In this document: piece by piece, positions 18,052 to 28,070 of the stretch
How positions within the stretch are numbered: the first letter of the stretch is position 1
Layout: the number at the start of each line of letters is the position of its first letter
NCBI GenBank assembly: GCA_964619955.1
Contig: CAZUJF010000024.1
Coordinates: 1 to 64,000 of the forward strand
Length of the DNA: 64,000 nt
Direction of reading: 5' to 3'
From: JACQFK01 sp964619955
Lineage (GTDB): Bacteria; Planctomycetota; MHYJ01; JACPRB01
The notes under the pieces: generated by a model
What the model saw: the letters and a program-made list of their open reading frames with translations, nothing else
The model's database searches: none
Told to the model about the DNA's origin: nothing
Translations under genes and position numbers: made by a program

Positions 18052-18864
18052 ATGAATCCGAACCAGGCTTTGTGGGAGAAGGGCGATTTCACCGTGGTGG
18101 CCGCGTGCATGCGGGCGTCCGGGGAGGCGCTGGTGAAGTCCCTCGGGATCGCGCCGCCGCTGCGCGTGCTGGACCTGGGCTGCGGGGACGGCACGACGGC
18201 TCTGCCGCTGGCCCGGCTGGGAGCGGAGGTCCTGGGCGTCGACATCGCCCGGAACCTCGTCGCGGCGGGGAACAAGCGGGCGGCGGAGGCGGGGCTGACC
18301 CGCCTGAAATTCCAGGAGGGGGATGCCTGCAAGCTGGAGGGCATCCCGGATCACTCCTTCGATCTGAGTCTCTCCGTGTTCGGCGCCATGTTCGCCCCCA
18401 AGCCGTTCGATGTGGCTCGGGAACTGGTCCGGGTCACGAAGCCCGGCGGCCGCATCGTGATGGGCAACTGGATCCCCGGGGATCCGACGTTCGTCTCGCA
18501 GGTGCTGAAGATCAGCTCGGCCTTCACGCCGCCCCCTCCCGAAGGTTTCATCAGCCCGATGTTGTGGGGCGTGGAGGCGAACATTCTCGAGCGTTTCTGC
18601 CAGGCCGGCATCCCCAAGGAGAACGTCTCCATGGTCAGGGACACGTTCACCTTTGCGTCGCCCGAACTGAGCCCGGCGCAGTTCATCGACCGCTTCCGGC
18701 GTTTCTACGGTCCGACGATGAACGCCTTCGAGGCGGCCGGGAAGAACGGGAAGGAAGAAGACCTGCTCCAGCAGCTCGTGGCTCTCGCGACGGCTCAGAA
18801 CAAGGCCGTGGACGGGGGCACGTCCATCCCGGCCACGTTCATGCGGGTGAGCGTCCGCCGTTGA
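18052..18864 (+). CDS. Class I SAM-dependent methyltransferase
   Basis: 270 residues. Motif I VLDLGCGDGTTALPLA (about 43-58) and the acidic VDIARN of motif II bind S-adenosylmethionine. PGGRIVMGNW matches motif III/post-III. It belongs to the UbiE/YcgJ-like (Methyltransf_11/25) group, so the substrate cannot be named. The ATG at 18052 is preceded by GAGGGG with 7 nt spacing; an in-frame ATG at 18037 is less well placed. It stands alone, divergent from the FG-GAP gene, and is followed by a gap of about 100 nt. Confidence 0.85.
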   Translation: MNPNQALWEKGDFTVVAACMRASGEALVKSLGIAPPLRVLDLGCGDGTTALPLARLGAEVLGVDIARNLVAAGNKRAAEAGLTRLKFQEGDACKLEGIPDHSFDLSLSVFGAMFAPKPFDVARELVRVTKPGGRIVMGNWIPGDPTFVSQVLKISSAFTPPPPEGFISPMLWGVEANILERFCQAGIPKENVSMVRDTFTFASPELSPAQFIDRFRRFYGPTMNAFEAAGKNGKEEDLLQQLVALATAQNKAVDGGTSIPATFMRVSVRR

Positions 18865-18966
18865 GGTACCGAACATTGCAGCAGCCTACCTTTCCCGGCT
18901 TCCGATGGATGCACTTTGGGGTAGACTGGATCTGAGACAGGGTTCAGGATTTGCGCGAGTGCTTTC

Positions 18967-19758
18967 ATGACGTTTTCGATCCGCAGGATGCTGACGCTCT
19001 GCGTCCTGTCGACGGCGACGACCCTGTTCGCCCAGGACGGGGGGGATGCCGCCGCGGAAGCCCGGGGCCGCGCCCTGGAGGCGAAAACCCGCTGCGTGAA
19101 CCGTCTTGAAGGAACCGACGGGGTCGGCAGCGTGAACTTCGCGGGGGCCGGAACGGACTATCGTTTCTTGGTGATCGTCCGGGATCCCGTCGTCAAACAG
19201 GCCGCCCAGAAGCTGATCGGCGGGGACAAATGGGAAGGCTTCCCCATCCTCTGGCTCGTCACGCGGCCGGCGGCCCCGCCGCCTTCGGATCCGGCGGCGA
19301 CGGAAACCGAGCAGGAAATCGTTCCGGAGGCGGTCCCCCAGGCGCCGGAGCCCGCCGCAGGGGAGACGGCTCCCCAGGCCCGGCCGCCGGGCCCGCCAAT
19401 CCCCGACTGCGACATCGTCCGCGCGCAGCTCAGGCTGCCGGCCGTCCGTCACCCGGTCGGCAACGGCTCCATCAAATCATGGATTCCCTGCAAGGTCTGG
19501 CTGCGTGCCGTCCAGGGGCCCGGGGGAGGGCACTCCTATCTGCACACGAAGCATCGTCCCGACTGCCCGTTCCAGGACGGCCTGGTTTCCCAGGTCTACC
19601 GCGAGGGCTTCCTGTACCCCACGGATCTGCGCGCGAGCGACTCGCTCTGGGGTCATCAGGTGAAGCAGGATCTGCGCAACCGGCCCCTGACGCCTCCGCC
19701 CCCGCCGCCCAAGCCCGCCCCGGTGCGCAAGGACGTCCCCACGGGCGACCCGAAGTAG
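18967..19758 (+). CDS. Secreted hypothetical protein with Pro-rich linkers
   Basis: 263 residues with a signal peptide (1-22, cleavage near LFA-QDG). A small mixed alpha/beta domain (about 30-95; RCVNRLEGTDGVGSVNF, DYRFLVIVRDP) is followed by a Pro/Ala/Glu-rich linker (about 98-145). A Cys/His-containing domain (about 146-240; four Cys, a HTKHRPDCPF segment) and a Pro-rich tail end the protein. No family recognised. Its last ~17 codons and stop lie in a repeat that recurs at 21245-21333, so a remnant of this 3' end exists 1.5 kb downstream. Confidence 0.7.
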   Translation: MTFSIRRMLTLCVLSTATTLFAQDGGDAAAEARGRALEAKTRCVNRLEGTDGVGSVNFAGAGTDYRFLVIVRDPVVKQAAQKLIGGDKWEGFPILWLVTRPAAPPPSDPAATETEQEIVPEAVPQAPEPAAGETAPQARPPGPPIPDCDIVRAQLRLPAVRHPVGNGSIKSWIPCKVWLRAVQGPGGGHSYLHTKHRPDCPFQDGLVSQVYREGFLYPTDLRASDSLWGHQVKQDLRNRPLTPPPPPPKPAPVRKDVPTGDPK

Positions 19759-19790
19759 TCAGGCTCTACCCCCGGAAGTCTTGGAGCGAC
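19705..19790. repeat. Direct repeat copy A (86 bp)
   Basis: Matches 21245-21330 at an exact offset of 1540 nt; I count about 75 of 86 identities and no gaps. This copy contains the 3' end and stop of the 18967-19758 gene and then a decayed version of the last ~10 codons of the DUF1501 gene (read on the minus strand). Together with copy B it brackets a segment of about 1.45 kb. Confidence 0.85.
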
Positions 19791-19817
19791 TCCCCTTGCT
19801 AGTGCGGGGGCAGTGTT

Positions 19818-19836
19818 GTATCTTGTTTATAGATAC
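19818..19836 (+). promoter_or_regulatory. Inverted repeat/operator overlapping a promoter
   Basis: GTATCT (19818-19823) and AGATAC (19831-19836) are perfect inverted 6-mers with a 7-nt spacer, immediately before the ATG at 19838. The A/T-rich spacer includes TTTATAGAT, usable as a -10. The position suggests autoregulation by the winged-helix protein encoded next to it. Confidence 0.55.
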
Positions 19837-19837
19837 G

Positions 19838-20587
19838 ATGCTTCTGGACTACCTGGTCCCCTCCCGCGCGCGCCGTTCGCTCCTGAAGACGATCCGGGCC
19901 CGCGGCATCGCTACGGTCCTCGATCTATCCCGGCAGGCGCGGGTGCCGTATTCGGCCGCGCACCGCGAACTGGAACTGATGACGCAGGCCGGGGTGGTTC
20001 GAAGGACGCTCACCGGGAAGGGCTGGGCCTGTTCGTGGGCGGCGGGCCGGCGCGGGACACGCCTGCTGGATGAACTTCTGGCCGGGTCCGGTCCGGCCGA
20101 AGACGGCCCCCGGGAACTCGTCGTGATCGGCAATCTGAAGCGGTGGGGCGCGCCGCTGGCCGAGGAGGCCAGGGCCCGGGAGCGGCTTTCCCTGGAGGAG
20201 ACCCTGGCTTATGCGATCCGGATCTCCCGTCAACGTCCGGAAGTGCTGAGGGTCTGGCCGCTGGTTCTGGCGCGGCATGAATCCTCGGTGGATCTCCGCC
20301 GTCTGAAGGCCCTGGCAGGCAGGGTGGGGGAGAAGAAGGCCCTGGGATTCCTGCTGGCGCTGACGTCGCGGCTCCTGCGTCATCCTGGGTGGGCGGCGGA
20401 GGCGGAACGCCTGCGGGACGGGCGGTCCCGGCGGATGGAGAATTACTTTTTGCTGCCGGAAGGACCCCGGGCCGCCCGGCTCACGGAGCTGCGCACCCCG
20501 GCGCTCGCCCGCCGCTGGCTGTTCCGCATGAACATGCCGATGGAGGCGTTCGAAAGCCAGTTCCGGAAATTCTGGAGACCGGCATGA
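19838..20587 (+). CDS. Winged-helix DNA-binding protein
   Basis: 249 residues from the ATG at 19838. The N-terminal ~70 residues (LVPSRARRSLLKTIRARG..TVLDLSRQARVPYSAAHRELELMTQAGVVRR) match the winged-helix domain often found in ArsR-like regulators and attached to nucleotidyltransferases. The C-terminal ~170 residues are helical and unrecognised; no obvious GS-x-DxD nucleotidyltransferase motif is present. A palindrome directly before the start is a likely own operator. It is the first gene of the repeat-bracketed segment and overlaps a 28-codon frame by ATGA. It could be the regulator of a small accessory system. Confidence 0.65.
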   Translation: MLLDYLVPSRARRSLLKTIRARGIATVLDLSRQARVPYSAAHRELELMTQAGVVRRTLTGKGWACSWAAGRRGTRLLDELLAGSGPAEDGPRELVVIGNLKRWGAPLAEEARARERLSLEETLAYAIRISRQRPEVLRVWPLVLARHESSVDLRRLKALAGRVGEKKALGFLLALTSRLLRHPGWAAEAERLRDGRSRRMENYFLLPEGPRAARLTELRTPALARRWLFRMNMPMEAFESQFRKFWRPA

Positions 20588-20670
20588 AGCGGTATGTCTC
20601 CAAGGAGTTTCGGGTAACCCCGCGGATGATTGATCGCTCCGGTGAGCGGAAGCCGATGAGTGATGAATGA
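20584..20670 (+). CDS. 28-residue coupled small ORF
   Basis: ATG at 20584 overlaps the stop of the winged-helix gene (ATGA), and its own TGA overlaps the ATG of the next gene (ATGA). It encodes a basic 28-residue peptide (MKRYVSKEFRVTPRM...). The exact double coupling suggests it is translated, either as a real microprotein or as a ribosome bridge between two genes. No family recognised. Confidence 0.4.
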   Translation: MKRYVSKEFRVTPRMIDRSGERKPMSDE

Positions 20671-21233
20671 GCAAAGCAGAAGCGGCGGGTCCCCGGGTTT
20701 TTCGCGCAGGAGCGACGGTTGTGCCGTTGTTCTTCTGGTCCCTCCTGACCGGCGGAATGGGCGTGCTTTTTCTGGAGGTCGCTCAAGATCCTGCCCAAAC
20801 ATCGGAGGCTCGCTGGATTGCTTCCGTATTGTTTGCCCTGTCCCTGCTCCTTGGGCCAGTGGCGTTCGGTGTCTGCATGTTCCGGCTTTGTTTCATTAAG
20901 GTTGTCGTGGACTCTCTGGAAGGGCTCATTCTCCCGGGGCGAAGGACCATCCCCTGGACTGATATTCACTCCGTTGCGTTCCACGAATCGCCGGTCCGGG
21001 GACTGATCAAGGGCAGTCCCGTTCTTCATTTCATCACTGTCGGCAGCATGGCTCTCCTCTACTATGTCGTTCTTCCGTCGCTCGCCTTCTGTGCTCTCTG
21101 GCCTCCGCGCGTGATCGTCGGGCTGCGCGATGGGCGGCAGGTCGTCCTGCGCGATCTCCGGCGGGCGGCCGAATTTGCCAAATTGGCAGCCAAGCACGTT
21201 GTGCCAGCGTCGGGAGTATCCTCAGGGAAGTAA
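20667..21233 (+). CDS. Membrane protein with PH-like domain
   Basis: 188 residues. Two hydrophobic segments near the N terminus (about 15-36 and 48-72), then VVVDSLEGLILPGRRTIPWTDIHSVAFHESP, which resembles the bacterial PH-like domain pattern (strand, basic turn, 'PW.dI..v'), a third hydrophobic segment (about 122-142), and GLRDGRQVVLRDLRRAAEFAKLA. No enzymatic motif. G+C is clearly lower than the surrounding genes, in keeping with acquisition as part of the bracketed segment. Function unknown. Confidence 0.6.
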   Translation: MSKAEAAGPRVFRAGATVVPLFFWSLLTGGMGVLFLEVAQDPAQTSEARWIASVLFALSLLLGPVAFGVCMFRLCFIKVVVDSLEGLILPGRRTIPWTDIHSVAFHESPVRGLIKGSPVLHFITVGSMALLYYVVLPSLAFCALWPPRVIVGLRDGRQVVLRDLRRAAEFAKLAAKHVVPASGVSSGK

Positions 21234-21244
21234 AAGCTTTGAGG

Positions 21245-21330
21245 CCGCCCAAGCCCGCTCCGCTGCGCAAGGACGTCCTCACGGGCGACCCGAAGTAGCC
21301 GGGCTCTATCCCCAGAACCCCTGGAGCGCC
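21245..21330. repeat. Direct repeat copy B (86 bp)
   Basis: Second copy of 19705-19790. It contains a pseudogenised tail (same ...RKDVxTGDPK-stop reading) of the 18967-19758 gene, and runs into the true 3' end of the DUF1501 gene at 21306. The junction between these two convergent genes was therefore duplicated around the intervening segment. Confidence 0.85.
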
Positions 21331-22586
21331 TCGCCCTCGGGGACGCCCAGCGGGAACTGCTTGGCGAAGGCGTGGTCGGCGACGCCCGCGAGCTCGCGCA
21401 GCGCCTGGTGAAGGTGCTCGGGACGCACCCGGATGCCCTTGTCCTTGTCGGTCTCCAGGGACTTCGCGTTGAGCGGGACCAGGAACTGCTTCTCGTCGGT
21501 CGCGCCGAGGACGCGGTCGCCCTTGATGCCGCGGCCCAGGAACATGATCGAGCCCACCGACCAGTGGTCCTTGCCCTTGCCGTTGTTGTAGGTCGGCGTC
21601 CGGCCCATCTCGCTCTGGATCACCACCACCAGGCGCTCCCGGATCTTCAGCTCCTCCGCGCGGCGCAGGAAATAATCGATGCCCGCCAGGAACTCGGGGA
21701 TCAGCTTCATCTGATCCTCGTCGTTGTTGTTGTGGCTGTCGAACTGGCCGATGGAGAAGTTCGCCGAGACGCAGACCCCCGCCTTGAACGAGGCCAGCGC
21801 GATGTCCGCCTGCTGCGAGAGCCGCTCCTTCGGCGCCGCCTTCGGCACCCAGGGCGTCACGCGCTGCAGCGCCTTGGAGTTCAGCTGCGCGGCGTAGAGC
21901 ATGCTCTGCGCGCGCTCGACCCGGGGCAGCCGCGGCTCCGTCCCGCGCGCCTCCGCCTGCTCCCGCAGCGCCTGCTCGATGCGCTCGCTCACGAAGACGT
22001 CGTGGTAGGGGTGCGTCGCGGTGCCGCCGACGCCGTCCGCGTTCGCGATCAGGTTCAGCGACTGCAGGTAGGGGATGCGCGCCATCGGCACGAGGTTGCC
22101 CGTGTTGGAGTAGTTGCCGAACGTGAGAAACGCCAGCGGGTATTGCGTGCCCTTGCAGGCGGCGGCGAGCGCCGCGAACGTCGGATACGCGAGGCTGTCG
22201 AGCTTGCCCGTGGCCATGTAGCGCGAGCAGGGGTCGTGGTTGTTGACGGAGTAGTCCATCCCGTTCAGCACGAGCAGCTCGGAGCCGTATTTCTTGAAGA
22301 AATCCTCGTTGCTCAAACCCACCTTCACGTGGGCCGCGTTGGGCGCGAGTTTGTGCCGGCCCTGCGTGAGGATGTCGCCTTCCTTGTAGAGCCGGTTGAT
22401 GCCGCCGGCGCCCTTGGGGTCCATCAGGTACGTCGTGTCCCAGCCCCCGGACGCGTTGAAGACCGCGTAGAACGGGCCTTCATACGGCGCGGGTTCGGCC
22501 TGGGCGCCGAAGGCCGGCAGCCCGAGCGGCGCGGCCAGCCCCAGCCCGGCCGATCCGCAGAGCTTCAGGAAGTCACGGCGTTCCAT
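21306..22586 (-). CDS. DUF1501 family protein, Tat-exported
   Basis: 426 residues. Twin-arginine signal RRDFLKL (3-9) followed by a hydrophobic stretch to about residue 28. The DUF1501 fold is related to sulfatase/alkaline-phosphatase-like enzymes. GGWDTTYLMDP, FDSHNNNDEDQ and VVIQSEMGRTPTYNNGKGKDHW are typical of the family; the last corresponds to the conserved metal-site-like region 'SEMGRTP..N...GRDHW'. It is encoded 8 nt after the large cytochrome gene, the usual planctomycete pairing for an exported oxidative or hydrolytic pair on polymers. The exact reaction is unknown. Confidence 0.88.
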   Translation of the reverse strand: MERRDFLKLCGSAGLGLAAPLGLPAFGAQAEPAPYEGPFYAVFNASGGWDTTYLMDPKGAGGINRLYKEGDILTQGRHKLAPNAAHVKVGLSNEDFFKKYGSELLVLNGMDYSVNNHDPCSRYMATGKLDSLAYPTFAALAAACKGTQYPLAFLTFGNYSNTGNLVPMARIPYLQSLNLIANADGVGGTATHPYHDVFVSERIEQALREQAEARGTEPRLPRVERAQSMLYAAQLNSKALQRVTPWVPKAAPKERLSQQADIALASFKAGVCVSANFSIGQFDSHNNNDEDQMKLIPEFLAGIDYFLRRAEELKIRERLVVVIQSEMGRTPTYNNGKGKDHWSVGSIMFLGRGIKGDRVLGATDEKQFLVPLNAKSLETDKDKGIRVRPEHLHQALRELAGVADHAFAKQFPLGVPEGEALQGFWG

Positions 22587-22594
22587 GTCGGCCC

Positions 22595-24838
22595 CTATTC
22601 GTAGAGAAACTCGTCCTGGCGGAGCAGATACGTGACGACGGCGCGCCAGGCGCGCAGGGTGTAGTGCGGATCGGGGGAGCGCTTCTCTTCCTTCCCGCTG
22701 CGGCAGAAGTAGCTCTCCTGTTTCTCCAGGCCCTTGCGCTCGTGCGCTTCGGCCACGATGCCCGCGAAGAGGCCGTAGCTGCGCTCGAGGTCCGGGTGCG
22801 AGGGTGCGAGCGTCCGGCCCAGCAGGCGCTCGTGGAGTCGGACCAGCGCCGCCCGGATCCGCGTCTCGGCTTCGGGTGTTCCCGGGACCACGTCCAGCTC
22901 GATGTCCGGGAAGAGCTTCCGCTTCGCCGGCTCCAGGCTGAAATCCAGCGGGACGTTCTTGCAGGCGACGTCGTTGGCCATGATGCGCTGGATGGCCCCC
23001 ATGGCCCCGCTCGGATCGGCGAGCCGCTGGGTGACCTCCTTGGAGTCGATACCGCCGTAGAGGATCGCGAACTTCTGGTCCTGGTCGTCCAGGCGGCCCC
23101 AGCGCTGCCCGAAGACGGCGAGCACCTTGCGTTCCAGCTGCTCGGGGGTGAGGAGCCGGGTCAGGCCGATGTCGTCCAACTCGGCCCGGCGAGCCGGATT
23201 CTTAACGGCTTCGGTCAGCCCGTCCACGCGGTAGAAGGGGGAGGCGGCCAGGCCTTTGAAGACGACCTTGAGGTTGAAGTTTTCCTTCGCGAAGCGGACG
23301 GCGAGGTTCCGGATCTCTTTGCGCAGCTCCAAATAGGCGCGGCGCTTGGGCGTGAAGTTCGGGTCGTCGATGTCCTGCGGCGCCGGCATCACCTTGCGGC
23401 CCATCAGCAGGTAATAGACGTGCTCGACCATGGCGACGGCGAAGCGCGGGTCCTTCGCGGTCTCCTGGCCGAGCCACTGGAGCGAGCGCCAGCGTTCGGC
23501 CTCCGGCAGGTCGCCGCCCTCACGGCCCGGCCCGAACATGTCCGTGAACCAGCCCTCCTTGCGCGGCCCGTAGTGGCCCTCCTCGTTGAAGTAGTCCTGG
23601 AAGAGGCCGGCGACGGGGTCGATCGTCTTGTGGCAGACCACGCAGTCCGGGGCCTGCAGCGTGGGGTTGGAGAACTTCTTGCCGACGGCCGCGGCGTCGG
23701 TGACGCGCGGGGCGAGTTGCATGACGTCGACGCCGAGGAAGTGCTGGTAGTACATGCGGGCGCGGAGGCGGTTGCGGTTCGTGATCGTCGTCGGATAGCG
23801 ACGCAGATACTGGAAGAGGCTCAGCATCCCCGCGTGCGGATAGATGCCGGCGCCGGTCTTCTGGACTTTGCCGTCGCGCCCCTTCAAGGCGGGCAGTTTG
23901 GCGGTGATGTATTCGAAGGGATCGTCGGGGTTCTTGAAACGGGGCTTGAGCCCTTCAAAGATCCCGTAGCCGCGGGCCGTGTAGGGGGAGACCATCAGGT
24001 AGTCCGCGGTGACCAGCCCCGTGAAGGGCAGGTCGTTCTGGACGAGGTATTTGACCAGCTCCAACGGCTCGCGGAGCAGCGCCTTACGGTAGGTGGCCGC
24101 GAGCGCCCATCGCGCCTTCTGGCGCTCTTTCTCGGGGACGGAGTCCAGATCGTACTTCTCGGTCCAATGGCGGGTCTTCTCGAAGTGGTCGTAGGAGAGG
24201 GCGTCGTCGGCGTTGCCGTCGTAGCCCAGCGTGAGGAAGATGTCGTTGAAACCCTCCTTGAGGCGGTCGTAGAAGGCCTCCTCCTGCATCACCCGATCGA
24301 GGATCGGATCCAGTCCCCGCCCGGCTTCCTCCAACTCCGTCGCACTCGGCAGGCGTCCTGCGAGCGAGAGCGTGAGGCGGCGCAGCAGCCTCCGGGGGGG
24401 CGCCATCGCGATCCCCTGGAAGAAGGGGGGCGGGACATAATCCGGGCCCGGCGCGGCGGGCGCCCCGTCCAGGCGGCGGACGAACTCCTCCAGAACGCGC
24501 AGCCCGGTGGATCCGGTTTTCAGTTGTGTGCCACCGCCATGGTCGAGGCCTCCGCCCACTTTGACGAGCAGGCGCGGTTTCCCGTCCTTGCGGATCGCCG
24601 CCATGCGCTTGAAGGCCTCGAGGTTTTGAGCGAGGGCCTCGGGGGCGAGTTCCGTGTTCCGGAGGATGAACTTGCTCTCCTCGGCATCGCCGCCCGCGCT
24701 GTGGCAGTTGAGGCAGGTGCGTTCGCCGACCTTGGCCCAGACCTCCTCCGCGAAGAAGGCGTCCACGGGACCCGGGACGGCGGCGGCCCCCGCGCCCGGG
24801 AGGAGGGGCAGCAGGAGGATCCAACTCAGTCTGTGCAC
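22595..24838 (-). CDS. Secreted di-haem-type cytochrome/DUF1549-1592-like protein
   Basis: 747 residues from a GTG at 24838. Signal peptide (1-20), CLNCH (42-46) in an N-terminal planctomycete cytochrome-like domain, long helical region, and CVVCHKTIDP near residue 400 followed by the conserved 'DP.AG...YF...G'-like line. This combines features of the PSD1/DUF1588-1592 proteins that occur beside DUF1501 genes. It probably works in the periplasm with its neighbour; covalent haem attachment is expected at both CxxCH motifs. A third Cys pair is not seen. Confidence 0.82.
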   Translation of the reverse strand: MHRLSWILLLPLLPGAGAAAVPGPVDAFFAEEVWAKVGERTCLNCHSAGGDAEESKFILRNTELAPEALAQNLEAFKRMAAIRKDGKPRLLVKVGGGLDHGGGTQLKTGSTGLRVLEEFVRRLDGAPAAPGPDYVPPPFFQGIAMAPPRRLLRRLTLSLAGRLPSATELEEAGRGLDPILDRVMQEEAFYDRLKEGFNDIFLTLGYDGNADDALSYDHFEKTRHWTEKYDLDSVPEKERQKARWALAATYRKALLREPLELVKYLVQNDLPFTGLVTADYLMVSPYTARGYGIFEGLKPRFKNPDDPFEYITAKLPALKGRDGKVQKTGAGIYPHAGMLSLFQYLRRYPTTITNRNRLRARMYYQHFLGVDVMQLAPRVTDAAAVGKKFSNPTLQAPDCVVCHKTIDPVAGLFQDYFNEEGHYGPRKEGWFTDMFGPGREGGDLPEAERWRSLQWLGQETAKDPRFAVAMVEHVYYLLMGRKVMPAPQDIDDPNFTPKRRAYLELRKEIRNLAVRFAKENFNLKVVFKGLAASPFYRVDGLTEAVKNPARRAELDDIGLTRLLTPEQLERKVLAVFGQRWGRLDDQDQKFAILYGGIDSKEVTQRLADPSGAMGAIQRIMANDVACKNVPLDFSLEPAKRKLFPDIELDVVPGTPEAETRIRAALVRLHERLLGRTLAPSHPDLERSYGLFAGIVAEAHERKGLEKQESYFCRSGKEEKRSPDPHYTLRAWRAVVTYLLRQDEFLYE

Positions 24839-24974
24839 TCTGGAAAGAACTACACGCGAATTAGGCTCAAATGGAGCAAAAAGCGCCGCCCCGGACCGGA
24901 GCTTAAGCTGGCGTTTCGCGGAGGATTCAGGTATTCCATGGGGCCTTCAGAGACCGCTTCAAGGGAGACGACGC

Positions 24975-25493
24975 GTGAGCAAAGCCGCCGCCGAGCACAA
25001 GCCGCCCGGACGCGACCTGCCGTGTCCTTGCGGGACCGGCAGGACCTTCGGGGCCTGCTGCGAACCGATCCTGAGCCAGAAGGAGAAGGCCCCGGACGCC
25101 GAACGGCTGATGCGCTCGCGCTTCAGCGCCCATGTGGCGCGGGACTTCGCCCACCTGCACCGCACCTACCTGCCCACCTCGAAGGAGCCCTACGTCCCGG
25201 ACGGCGAGGCGGGCGGCACGGACTGGACCCGGCTCGTGATCCATTCGCACACGCTCGGGCCCAAGGACGGCTTCGCGTACGTCGACTTCACCGCGTACTT
25301 CAAGGAGGGCGACGCGGAGCGCGCCCTGCTCGAGAAGGCGGAGTTCCAGCTCATCGACGGGACCTGGTTCTACACGCGTCCCGTCCGCCAGGGTCCCGCG
25401 CCGATCAAGGCGGGGCAGGCCAAGGTGGGCCGCAACGACCCCTGTCCCTGCGGCAGCGGCAAGAAGCACAAGCAGTGCTGCCTCAAGGCGTAG
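24975..25493 (+). CDS. ychJ: YchJ family protein with two SEC-C motifs
   Basis: 172 residues from a GTG with GGGAG about 9 nt upstream. An N-terminal SEC-C zinc motif (PCPCGTGRTFGACC, about 15-28) is followed by the YchJ domain (LMRSRFSAHVARDFAHLHRTY, about 40-130), and a C-terminal SEC-C motif (NDPCPCGSGKKHKQCC, about 153-168). Architecture and length match UPF0225/YchJ. Function in the cell is not established; the SEC-C motif is the zinc site known from the SecA tail. Lies 35 nt upstream of meaB, which has its own promoter. Confidence 0.9.
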   Translation: MSKAAAEHKPPGRDLPCPCGTGRTFGACCEPILSQKEKAPDAERLMRSRFSAHVARDFAHLHRTYLPTSKEPYVPDGEAGGTDWTRLVIHSHTLGPKDGFAYVDFTAYFKEGDAERALLEKAEFQLIDGTWFYTRPVRQGPAPIKAGQAKVGRNDPCPCGSGKKHKQCCLKA

Positions 25494-25513
25494 TCGGCCG
25501 GCCCAAGGCAGGG

Positions 25514-25519
25514 TATAGT
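25514..25519 (+). promoter_or_regulatory. -10 element (TATAGT) of meaB operon
   Basis: TATAGT with 9 nt to the ATG at 25529, no Shine-Dalgarno between. It fits the leaderless-type spacing seen repeatedly in this window. Confidence 0.55.
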
Positions 25520-25528
25520 ACGCGCGCG

Positions 25529-26460
25529 ATGTCACTGGCCGAGGGTCTGCTCCGGGGCGAATTCCTGGCGATCAGCCGGGCGATCAGCCAGGTGGAATCC
25601 GGGTCCGCCGAAGGGCGGGCCCTGCTGGAGGCCGTCTATCCGCGCGTGGGCGGATCCCTGCGGGTCGGCATCACGGGACCTCCGGGCGTCGGCAAGTCCA
25701 CCACCGTCGACCAGCTGGCCGCCCTCTACGGAGCGAGAGGCGAGAAAGTCGGCATCATCGCCGTCGACCCCACGAGCCCCTTCACCGGCGGCGCGCTGCT
25801 CGGCGACCGCGTGCGCATGGCGAAGATCGCGGAGAACGAAGCCGTCTTCATGCGCTCGATGGCCACGCGCGGGGTCAGCGGCGGCATCGCCCGCGCCACG
25901 CAGGACGCCGCCGACCTGCTCGACGCCTCCGGCCGCACGCTGCTGCTGCTGGAGACCGTCGGCGTCGGCCAGTCCGAAATCGAGATCTCGAAGGCCGCCG
26001 ACTGCGTCGTCCTCATGCTCTCGCCGGAGTCCGGCGACGGCGTCCAGGCCATGAAGTCCGGCGTGCTGGAAGTGGCGGACATCGTCGTCATCAACAAGGC
26101 GGACCGCGGCGGCGCCGACCGCCTGGAGTACGACCTGCGCTCCGCGTTCGAACTCGGCCTCCGTTCGCGCAAGGACGTCCCGATCCTGCCCGCCGAGGCC
26201 GTGAACGGGAAGGGGATCCCCGAGCTGGCCGCGGCGCTGGACGCCTTCATCGCGGCCCGGAAGGCCGACGGAGGCTTCCGGGCGCGCCGCCTCAAGAGCA
26301 TGGAAACCCGGCTGCGTCAGCTGGCGGAGTTTCTTCTCCAGAAGAACCTCTGGGAGGCGGAAGGCTCGGCCGCGCGCGTGGAAGCCGCCGCGACCCGCGT
26401 CCTGGAGGGTAGACTATCCCCGTATCAGGGCGCTCAGGCCCTGCTGGCGGAGGTGCGCTC

Positions 26461-26464
<4 letters not shown>
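25529..26464 (+). CDS. meaB: MeaB/ArgK-type GTPase, mutase chaperone
   Basis: 311 residues. Walker A GPPGVGKST (50-58), ETVGVGQSE (142-150) containing the switch region typical of MeaB, and NKAD (189-192) for guanine recognition. The G3E-family GTPase loads and protects adenosylcobalamin on acyl-CoA mutases. It overlaps the mutase large subunit gene (ATGA, 26461-26464), the classic MeaB-mutase arrangement. Length is usual. Confidence 0.93.
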
Positions 26465-28068
<1,604 letters not shown>

Positions 28069-28070
28069 AC

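Noticed and set aside
25494..25528. Cobalamin riboswitch before meaB and the mutase genes
   Set aside because: Only 35 nt separate the genes and a -10 element fills the space; no B12-box-like sequence seen.
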